From the NCBI GenBank assembly GCA_045649405.1, contig JAZRPW010000034.1, positions 1 to 39,061 of the forward strand: a DNA stretch of 39,061 bases. Direction: 5' to 3'. Numbering within the stretch: position 1 is the stretch's first letter; the number at the start of each line of letters is the position of its first letter. The notes under the pieces are model-generated. The model did not search any database. It was not told the origin of the DNA and saw only the letters and a list, made by a program, of their open reading frames with translations. Source of the DNA: RUG11462 sp045649405 (GTDB lineage Bacteria; Bacillota; Clostridia; Oscillospirales; Acutalibacteraceae). The translations under genes and the position numbers were made by a program. This document shows, piece by piece, positions 24,109 through 31,900 of this stretch.

Positions 24109-24885
24109 ATGCAAAAAAGATTAAAAATTATGATTGCCGAAAACTCGACCGAGTTTTCAAAGGAATGTGAAAAAGTGTTAACTTCTTATGGGATAGATGT
24201 GATTTTGACAGAAAAAGACGGAAACAAACTTCTTTCAGGGATTGTTACTTACTCCCCTGATATTATTTTGGCAGATGTGTTTATGCCACACTGCGACATT
24301 TTGGGTGTACTTGACACCGTTTCTAAAATGCCAAGTGATAAAAAGCCGATTGTTTTTGCGATGTGCAGTTTTGACAATCCACTTTTAGAATCTCAAACAC
24401 TTGAGCGTGGAGCGGCTTATTATTTTATCAAACCATTTTCAATTGATATGCTTGCAAAACGAATTGTACAATTTACTGGATTTCATAGCACCTCGCTCCC
24501 AACTGACATTGCAACCCCTGTTAACTACAACGAAATTGAAATTATGATTACCGATATTATTCATCAAATTGGTGTGCCTGCACACATTAAAGGTTATCAT
24601 TATTTAAGAGAAGCGATTATGTTATCAATCAACAACCCTGATATTATTAATTCAATTACAAAAGAGTTGTACCCTACTGTTGCTAAAAAGTTTAAAACAA
24701 CATCTTCTAGAGTTGAGCGTGCAATTAGACACGGAATTGAAGTTGCTTGGGACAGAGGCAACGTTGATGTGCTAAACTCTTATTTTGGTTATACTATTCA
24801 CATTGGCCGTGGCAAACCAACAAATTCAGAATTTATTGCAATGATTTCTGATAAATTAAGACTTAAAATGAAACTTACCGCTTAA
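24109..24885 (+). CDS. spo0A: Sporulation response regulator Spo0A, receiver pocket altered
   Basis: Spo0A is the master transcription regulator of sporulation and stationary-phase genes. Residues 1-120 are a receiver domain with candidate phosphorylation site D56 in ILADVFMPH and conserved K108 in FIKPF. Residues 140-255 are the Spo0A DNA-binding domain: IIHQIGVPAHIKGYHYLREAI, then KFKTTSSRVERAIRHGIEVAW (each given in two halves here), NSYFGYTI and KPTNSEFIAMISDKL. The usual acidic pair ADDN reads AENS (E11, N12), and the TA switch reads CS (C86, S87). The DNA-binding half is well conserved, so target recognition should be normal. The length (258) fits the family. GGAGG lies eight bases before the ATG. 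It stands alone, not beside spoIVB as in bacilli. Confidence 0.95.
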   Translation: MQKRLKIMIAENSTEFSKECEKVLTSYGIDVILTEKDGNKLLSGIVTYSPDIILADVFMPHCDILGVLDTVSKMPSDKKPIVFAMCSFDNPLLESQTLERGAAYYFIKPFSIDMLAKRIVQFTGFHSTSLPTDIATPVNYNEIEIMITDIIHQIGVPAHIKGYHYLREAIMLSINNPDIINSITKELYPTVAKKFKTTSSRVERAIRHGIEVAWDRGNVDVLNSYFGYTIHIGRGKPTNSEFIAMISDKLRLKMKLTA

Positions 24886-24888
24886 AAG

Positions 24889-24920
24889 AAAAACTCTCCT
24901 TAATTTTAAGGAGAGTTTTT
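24889..24920. terminator. Bidirectional terminator between spo0A and the pilus operon
   Basis: A 13-bp stem (24890-24902 with 24907-24919) with a short ATTT-type loop has A and T runs on its sides. It ends both spo0A and the leftward pilus operon. Confidence 0.88.
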
Positions 24921-25492
24921 TAAATTTTTGTACAACAAACAATTACATATTCAAAAGAATGTTCTTGTTTTATAACCAAAGTAAAGTCGCTTTCAGTTGT
25001 TAATGAATTTGTAGCAGATTTTGAGCGAAAAATATCGTTTATTTCATAAGAAAACTCGGCGCCTGTCATATCAACAACATTAACTTTTTCGCCAATTTCA
25101 AGCGAATTTACACAAGAAAACTGACTTTTCTTATCGCTGGCAATAACAACCAAAGAATTATCATAAACAGAGCCGAGCATTACCCTTGGAAAACTTTGAA
25201 CTTTTAAAAAACCAAAGTCATTACAAACAGGCAATTTTAAATCAAACCTTGGAATCTCTACAACACCGACAACATCTTGATTTTCTATTTCAAGAGCCGG
25301 CATTTCCATTGATGAATAATCATCATTCACGCCTTCAACCTTTGTTTCAAAAAGTTCTTCAACCTGTGCAATAATTTTTTCTGCTTTTGCTTGCGAGGTT
25401 TTGGTCAACACAACAGATGTTATTGTTAAGCACAAACTCAAAACGACCAAAAACACGCCAAAAAAAACAAAAAATTTACTTAATTTACTCAT
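24920..25492 (-). CDS. Sortase-fold protein lacking catalytic residues (pseudo-sortase)
   Basis: A 190-residue membrane-anchored protein with an N-terminal helix (7-30) and an extracellular sortase-like beta-barrel. Recognisable strands are GVVEIPRFDLKLPV (76-89), NSLVVIASD (112-120), LEIGEKVNVVDMTG and DFTLVIKQ (169-176). In active sortases the second would end in a catalytic His (AGH) and the fourth in Cys (TLVTC); here they are D120 and K175, and the usual Arg strand reads EYVIVCC. It should therefore be non-enzymatic. It is the last gene of the pilus operon, overlapping the minor pilin gene by 4 bp (ATGA). A chaperone or docking role in pilus assembly is possible but unproven. Confidence 0.78.
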   Translation of the reverse strand: MSKLSKFFVFFGVFLVVLSLCLTITSVVLTKTSQAKAEKIIAQVEELFETKVEGVNDDYSSMEMPALEIENQDVVGVVEIPRFDLKLPVCNDFGFLKVQSFPRVMLGSVYDNSLVVIASDKKSQFSCVNSLEIGEKVNVVDMTGAEFSYEINDIFRSKSATNSLTTESDFTLVIKQEHSFEYVIVCCTKI

Positions 25493-26409
25493 TTTTTGCT
25501 ACTCCTCATAATCAAAAAACCAAATATGATAAGCAACAAACCAGAAATGCACATTGTTACTAAATAAAAAGTAAATGGAAATGTATCGCCAGTTTTTGGA
25601 CCGTCTATTTCAATTGAAACTTTGCTTTTTTTGTGGGTATTTGTTAAAGAAAATGTTTCATTTGTTTGTGAAATTCTTACACTATAATTTTTTGGAACGC
25701 TTCGTTCGATGACCGACCAAGTAGCATTTTTTGTGCCTTTGAATTTATAAACCCAATTGTTCTTTGATGACAATTTTACTGTTTCTTTAACCTTGCCATT
25801 TTTCAAAATTTCAATTGTTACAGAAGATGGTCTGTCTTGTTTGTGACCGTTGTCTTTCCAAAGTTTTACCACTTTAAAGTCTTTTTTAGGGTCGATGTCT
25901 GGTTTTTTACTTGATTTTGGTTGACATTGCATTGAATAACAACATTCTTCGTTTTGATAAAACGGAAGAGAAACCAAAAAACTATCAAAACTATATTCAT
26001 CATTTTCTGCGCTACAAACCAAGTAAAGACCTGCTTTGATATTTTCAAAATTAGCAACCCCTGCCGAGTTTGTTTTTAAAGTTTTATAAGGCTTTAAATT
26101 CTGCGCATTTACATAAGATTCAAAGGTAAAAGCTGTTTCTTTTTGCTCTTTAATTGAGGTTAAATCATCAATTGAAACAGGCAATGAAGAATAAGGAGAA
26201 ACCTTTTCAAAAGTGGCGTCTGTTAATGCTTTTGCAATGCGATGAATTTTAATTTTAAGACCTTTAAAACCAACGCCTTCTTTTGAATAAACAATCTTTA
26301 AATTACACATTTTTGTGTCTTCTTCAACATTCGCAAAGGCGGTTACGGTTTTCACTGCTGAAAACAAAAAAACCACAGCGCAAAGCACACACAAAACACG
26401 CTTTATCAA
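25489..26409 (-). CDS. Minor pilin / Cna-B domain surface protein with GPKTG signal
   Basis: A 306-residue wall protein. Residues 1-26 are a signal peptide. Residues 35-165 are a beta-rich domain with a FENIKAGLYLVCSAEN segment like pilin first domains. Residues 178-262 are a Cna-B (collagen-adhesin B) domain with DFKVVKLWKDN, NWVYKFKG and FSLTNTH strands. A C-terminal GPKTG (270-274), hydrophobic helix and RSSKK tail follow. The small size and place after the class C sortase fit a basal (wall-anchoring) pilin. GPKTG differs from the LPETG and LPATG of the other two pilins. It overlaps the genes on both sides by 4 bp. Confidence 0.85.
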   Translation of the reverse strand: MIKRVLCVLCAVVFLFSAVKTVTAFANVEEDTKMCNLKIVYSKEGVGFKGLKIKIHRIAKALTDATFEKVSPYSSLPVSIDDLTSIKEQKETAFTFESYVNAQNLKPYKTLKTNSAGVANFENIKAGLYLVCSAENDEYSFDSFLVSLPFYQNEECCYSMQCQPKSSKKPDIDPKKDFKVVKLWKDNGHKQDRPSSVTIEILKNGKVKETVKLSSKNNWVYKFKGTKNATWSVIERSVPKNYSVRISQTNETFSLTNTHKKSKVSIEIDGPKTGDTFPFTFYLVTMCISGLLLIIFGFLIMRSSKK

Positions 26410-27245
26410 GGCAAATCCTCCTCTCCTAAATCTTCTTTCTTAACTGGTGCAAACATAATATAAATAAGCAAGAACATTATAATTGGCAATGCAACAATTG
26501 GCATTACAATCAAAACGTCAACACGATATGCTTCGTTTGAAATATACAAATTTCTTTTTTGCGATGTATCAACCTGATGTCCTCGTACTAACAATCTTTG
26601 AGTGTTAATACCATAAGGTGTGCAGGTTAGCAAAGTGCAATAATCTTTATCTTTTTCAACTTGAATTAAATTTGTATCATCTGGTTCGACAATTCGAATT
26701 TGGTCAACCTCATAAACAAAGGTTTTATCAAGAATACTAAATGTAAAAGTATCTCCTATTTCCATTCTGTCAAGATAGGTAAAAAGTGTTGCAGTTGGCA
26801 AACCACGGTGCGCTGATACTACGCTATGGGTATTGATACCACCAACCGGCAAACTACTGCCTTGAAAATGACCTGCTGCTACACCTAAAACAGATTCATC
26901 AGTACCATGATAAACCGGCAACTCTTGGCTTATTTTTGGAATAGAAATATAACCCATCATACCAGTACCGGTTACATCAAGAGTTTTCCAATACTTTTGT
27001 TCTAATTTAGAATATTCTTGCAAAGGAAAATCTAATGAATAAAGTTCTTTGTTATATTCATTTGCTTTTTCAAACATTTCAGAAAAATCTTCCGGTTTAT
27101 AATTTAATAACATTGATTCATAATCGATAATTGCTTCGGACTGTGTTTTTGAATTCCAATAACTACTTATTGTTGGATACAACAACACGGACAAACCTAT
27201 GAAAAAAGACACAAGCAATATAATAGTACTTTTTCTGCTTTTCAT
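26406..27245 (-). CDS. Class C (pilin-polymerising) sortase
   Basis: A 279-residue membrane transpeptidase that joins LPXTG pilins through lysine. It has membrane helices at about 8-25 and 238-262, the latter being the C-terminal anchor typical of class C. The catalytic residues are H146 in VVSAHRGLP, C208 in TLLTCTPYG and R217 in NTQRLLV. The lid region before the barrel reads LDFPLQEY, so the DPW/DPF lid motif is not exact. The start is ATG 27243-27245 with GGGAGG upstream; longer reading frames have no ribosome site. It sits directly after the major pilin gene and should polymerise it. Confidence 0.94.
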   Translation of the reverse strand: MKSRKSTIILLVSFFIGLSVLLYPTISSYWNSKTQSEAIIDYESMLLNYKPEDFSEMFEKANEYNKELYSLDFPLQEYSKLEQKYWKTLDVTGTGMMGYISIPKISQELPVYHGTDESVLGVAAGHFQGSSLPVGGINTHSVVSAHRGLPTATLFTYLDRMEIGDTFTFSILDKTFVYEVDQIRIVEPDDTNLIQVEKDKDYCTLLTCTPYGINTQRLLVRGHQVDTSQKRNLYISNEAYRVDVLIVMPIVALPIIMFLLIYIMFAPVKKEDLGEEDLP

Positions 27246-27281
27246 AAAACCCTCCCTATTGTTGTAATGAATTTTCTTAAT

Positions 27282-27306
27282 GGTGGGGGTAAAAATTACC
27301 CCCACC
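27282..27306 (-). other. GC-rich intercistronic hairpin in the pilus operon
   Basis: A perfect 11-bp stem (27282-27292 with 27296-27306) of mostly G-C pairs with a 3-nt loop lies between the major pilin stop and the sortase start. On the minus strand no T run follows it, so it is more likely an RNA-processing or stability element, or a partial terminator, than a full terminator. Confidence 0.75.
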
Positions 27307-27346
27307 AAAGAAACGAAAATAATCAAAAAACAAAAACTTTTTTTAA

Positions 27347-28855
27347 TTAGTCAGCAATCATTGACATTCTCTTCTTAGTTACTAACAATACGCCAGCACC
27401 TAATACAAAGATTACGCCTAAAACAATGAAAATAAGTGTGCCTGTTGCACCTGTTTCTGGCAACATTGAACCTGTTTTGTTAACTACGTGTACACCAGAA
27501 CCTGTTGAATAAATACCACCATTGAAAGTAGCATCTAAGTTTGCATCTGCAATTGTGAACTCTTTACGAGCAGTTAATTTGTTGTAACCTGCAGGAGCAA
27601 TTGTTTCTTCAAGATAATAAACACCATTGTCAAAACCGATTACTGTTACTTGACCATCAACAACTTTGATTGAAACGCCTGGTTCATCTGCACGAGCACG
27701 GCGATAAACTTGGTTGCCGTTGTCATCTAATACAGGAGTTACGTCATCAGCTTCCATAAGTGGAACAACTGCGATTTCATTACCGCCTACTGCTGCATCA
27801 TAAATACGGAATTCAGCGCCATCGATAAGTTTGTTTGATGAATCTGTTTTGATGATATCAATTGAGAATGTGTATGTTTTTGTTTGGTCATGTGTTGTGA
27901 AGTGTTCTTCACCATATTCCAACCAAGATTCATTAGGGTTTCCTTCTTCTAAACCAGCTTTTGCATTACGGTTAAGCATTGCATTGTAGTAAACGATGAT
28001 TCTATCATTTGGTTTGAGTGTTTCAATGAAAGCATCTGTGAAATCTACTTCAAATGTGCAATCATCATCAAATGAGCTAGTTTTTACAGTGTATTCAGTA
28101 TCAATAGTTAATGTTGTTTCAACACCTAAGCTATTAACGTGTTTGATTTCTGTTACACCTCTGTTTTCGTCTAAATCTTGCTCGAAAGTAAGACCATCTG
28201 ACATTTTATCGTGGAGAGCGTAGTTTTCAGCACCAGTTGCAACGTGAATGATTGACATAAAGTTTACAATTTGACCGATATCAGCTGTGTTAACGTCGCC
28301 CCACATACCTGTTAAATCTTCTTGAACTTGTTTATCAACAGTTGGAACGTGGTTTTTAGCATTAACTGAAGCATCTGGGTCAGTTGTTGTCAAACCACAA
28401 AGAGCACCAGCAGTTGAATCAACTAAGTACCAACCAAGATCGAGACCTGAAAATACACCAACTTTATCTGTTACTGTGAAATCACCGTCATTAGCTGATG
28501 ATTTAACTTCAGCAATGTCATTTGCTACAGCATAAGCTAATGCTTTTTTAGCAAATGCAGCTACAACTGCATCATCTTCACCAGCAACCCAAGTTACATA
28601 ACCAGCTTCATCAATTGTTACATAAGCTTGTGCTTCTGCTGTGTTGAAGAATGCTGTCCAGTTGCTATTCACTTTGTATGAATAAGCGCCTGATGTTTTG
28701 TCATAACTTTCAAGATCTAATAATTGATAAATCTTGTAAGTTGTGTCTTCAGCAACACCGTTGATAGTGATTGAACCTGTTTCTGCTGCAAAAGCCATTA
28801 AAGGCATTGTGCAAACTAACAACAAAACGAGTGCGAGAGAAATTAATTTTTTCAT
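27347..28855 (-). CDS. Major pilin (SpaA-type backbone, LPETG)
   Basis: A 502-residue pilus shaft protein. Residues 1-24 are a signal peptide. The N-domain includes FSGLDLGWYLVDS. A candidate linking lysine is K175 in NHVPTVDKQV, at the place of the pilin motif. A middle isopeptide-type domain follows (SIIHVATGAENYALHDKMSDG). A SpaA/Cna-B-like domain comes next (IDIIKTDSSNKLIDGAEFRIY) with the E-box GVYYLEETIAPAGYN. The end is LPETG (465-469), a membrane helix and KKRMSMIAD. The class C sortase next door should polymerise it, and internal Lys-Asn bonds are expected. A-rich sequence and GAAAGGA precede the ATG, favouring strong translation. Confidence 0.92.
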   Translation of the reverse strand: MKKLISLALVLLLVCTMPLMAFAAETGSITINGVAEDTTYKIYQLLDLESYDKTSGAYSYKVNSNWTAFFNTAEAQAYVTIDEAGYVTWVAGEDDAVVAAFAKKALAYAVANDIAEVKSSANDGDFTVTDKVGVFSGLDLGWYLVDSTAGALCGLTTTDPDASVNAKNHVPTVDKQVQEDLTGMWGDVNTADIGQIVNFMSIIHVATGAENYALHDKMSDGLTFEQDLDENRGVTEIKHVNSLGVETTLTIDTEYTVKTSSFDDDCTFEVDFTDAFIETLKPNDRIIVYYNAMLNRNAKAGLEEGNPNESWLEYGEEHFTTHDQTKTYTFSIDIIKTDSSNKLIDGAEFRIYDAAVGGNEIAVVPLMEADDVTPVLDDNGNQVYRRARADEPGVSIKVVDGQVTVIGFDNGVYYLEETIAPAGYNKLTARKEFTIADANLDATFNGGIYSTGSGVHVVNKTGSMLPETGATGTLIFIVLGVIFVLGAGVLLVTKKRMSMIAD

Positions 28856-28938
28856 AAATATTAGTCCTTTCTTTTTTGTTTTTTTGTTTTTTGATTTTTA
28901 TTTTTTAGAATCAACATAAGTTTTAGCGCAAAGAAGAA

Positions 28939-31900
28939 TCAATTACGCCTCCTTTCTCGCTTAAACCTATATACAATTCCATATATCAGTGAGCTTAGCA
29001 TAATGCCAAGACCACATAATATAAATAGTAATCTACCATAAGAGCCAGTTGCCGGTAATATTGGTCCACCGGTTCGATAGGTATTTGTTACTGTTGTTGA
29101 ATAAGTTGGATTATTTCCTCCAGACGCAACAACATCGCCATAAGTTATTACCCACTTACCGTTATCTATAATTTCTTTTATAGAATATTTAATAACATTT
29201 CCATTTGAATCTTCATAAGCCAAACCTTTAAATGAAGCCGACCAATCATTTTTAAGACTCAATTCAATACTTCTACCTGTATCAACACCATTTGCAAAAA
29301 GTTTTACTGTAATTTTCTCTTGTTCATAAACTGTTTGATTCATATCAGGTGGAACTACCCACTGCTTACGCACAGTTACAGATGTTTCTTTTTCAAGCGG
29401 TGTATTTGTCACAACAAAGCCTAAGTTTTCAATTTGTTGTGATGTTGTGGTTTTAATTTCAGTAAACGGAGTAATACGCAAAGCCTGATTACTATTAGTT
29501 GTATAAGTAAACTTTTGCGAACTATTTAAAGAAGAACTTAAATAGTTGTTATTATATCTAAAAGTAAAACCATTAGAATTTTTAGTATAGGTAAAATATT
29601 GTTTTCTGTTATTATCTTCTACCTGCTCATTCAAAGCGAAAAAGTCAGTAGGGCTACCATTACCATACCAGAAGGTTATTGTTTGACCTGCTTTGTTTGT
29701 AAACCTTACTGTTGAGCCTTTAGTTGAAGCCACCCACAAAGCAAGTGGCGAGCCTGATGCTTCATCTGTTGATACCCATTTATAACCGGTATCTGCTGCT
29801 GACTGCAATGTTGATAAACATTGACCTGAAGAATTTTTCAACAAATAGGTTTTGCCGTTTTCAAATGTAGCGGCAGTTTTCCATTCTACTGTTGAAACTT
29901 CAAATCTTCCATTTTCAACTTTTTCAACAGTGCTATAATAACCTGAAACATAAGACTCTTCAACGCCATAATTAACAAGCGTTTTATCTTCATTATATTT
30001 CGGCAAGTTTTCCCACTTAACATGCCAATCATTATCAGCATTAAGCACTGCTTCTTGCAATCGAGTTACATTACCATCTTTATCAGTTACAGTTAAATAA
30101 ACTGAAACATCTTGCATTGAATGGTCTGCAGAATCGTTCCATCTTTTTATTGCTTCAATGGTTGTTGTTTCTTTTGCCCATTTAGGAGCATTCGTTGCAA
30201 CGATATATGCCTGTTGCTTTTCGGCATCAATTCTAAAACCATGAACGATAAAGCCGGCTGAAATACCATTTTGATCTTCTATAACATCAACATTATAATT
30301 AGCCGTTCCATCACTATCAAACGACAAGCATATAATACCATTTGGATATCCATAATCAGGGTTGTCAGGAGGTTTTGTTTCTTTAATGTAATACTTATTA
30401 CCTGCGCCCATACCCCACATATGCGCTATTCCATTTTTAACTTTAAACACATTTGTAGATGGTTCTTCATTATCATGGGATTCTTTGCTTGTCCAAAGTT
30501 CTGCAGGGATTGTACACGCAGCATCAGTAAACACCGAAAACTCTGCGCCATTAAGCACATCTCGAGTTAATACATCTTCTTTTTGAATACTAAAGTCAAA
30601 ACGAGGCGCTAAGTTAAAGTAAATAGCACAGTTTGAAAGCGAACTACCTCTTTCTAAATAATACAAGGTTAACTGATGTTCACCTGCATTCAAGCCTTTA
30701 AGAACATTTGAAAACGCAGTTTGCTCAACACCATTTAACGAAACTGTACCTGTCGAGAAGTTGATATCGCCACTTTCTTTTCCGTGAAGACCACCTAAGT
30801 CAAGCACCATTTTGCCATCAACAAAAATCCATACGTCATCGTCACCTGAAAAACGGAAGTGCATATCTTTACCATAGATATCTTGGTTTCCATATTTTCC
30901 ATCAGCAACAATAGTACCTGGCTTGTTTGGAAGATAAAAGTCAACATCAAGACTCATTCCAAAGAAATAGTTAGTTCCAACATAATCGGTTGAGTTATTA
31001 TCAGTATTATATTTAGCGTCATACATATAGTGAGTTGTGCCAACATACTTATCATCGACACCATTATATGTATATGTATTTATTCGTTTACCATTTGAGT
31101 TAGCATAAGGCGAGTTGAATGGCAAAAAGTCTGAATAGTTGCCGTTTGTACCGCCGTTTGCCGAGTCTCTCGTACACTCGAGATAATCATAAACATAAAA
31201 ACGCCCGTCAGTTTGATTAAAAGAAGCCGCGTTTCTCTCAGAGTTGTAATAATAATAACCATAATGGTCATGAGTTTCATCAAGACACAACTGGAACAAA
31301 TTATCTGCTTCGCCAAGATAATTTTTACCTATTGTTTGAGTTTCAGGGTCAAACAACAAATCTCTTAATTTATCTGTATAAAGACCAGTATAAACAGCAC
31401 CTGCATCAGTTGGGTTGTTAGGTGCATTATGGTTTGAAGGATATGAAATATCTTCGTTTCCTCTATCCCAGTCTCTGAATATATAGTTAAGAGTAGGTTG
31501 ATTATTATAAGGGTTATTACCCGAAGTAAGCAATCGCCAAGTTTCGTGGTGGCTTGAACTATCAACATCAACATCAACAGATTCAGAAAGTACATTGAAC
31601 AACACATTGTAGTCGAACACACGAGTTGTTACAAAACTATTTGTGCTTACTGTATCATCATCAACATCTGCATTAAACTTACCAACGTCATAACTTGAAG
31701 CAACCCAATCGGCATAAAACACCATATTACCTGTTACAATAACCTTATCGCCCGGTTTATAATATTTAGCATTTGTTACATCATACCAACCATTAAGAGC
31801 GTATTCGTATTTTACTGGTGATTTCCACTCGGTTGGCAAGGTTAATGTGCTATTGGTATAAGCTTGAACTGACTTATCATCAGAACCACCATAACTCATC

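Noticed and set aside
28856..28938. Internal promoter or terminator between the adhesin and major pilin genes
   Set aside because: The gap is A-rich on the coding strand and holds no paired boxes or hairpin; it looks like a translation-enhancing leader only.
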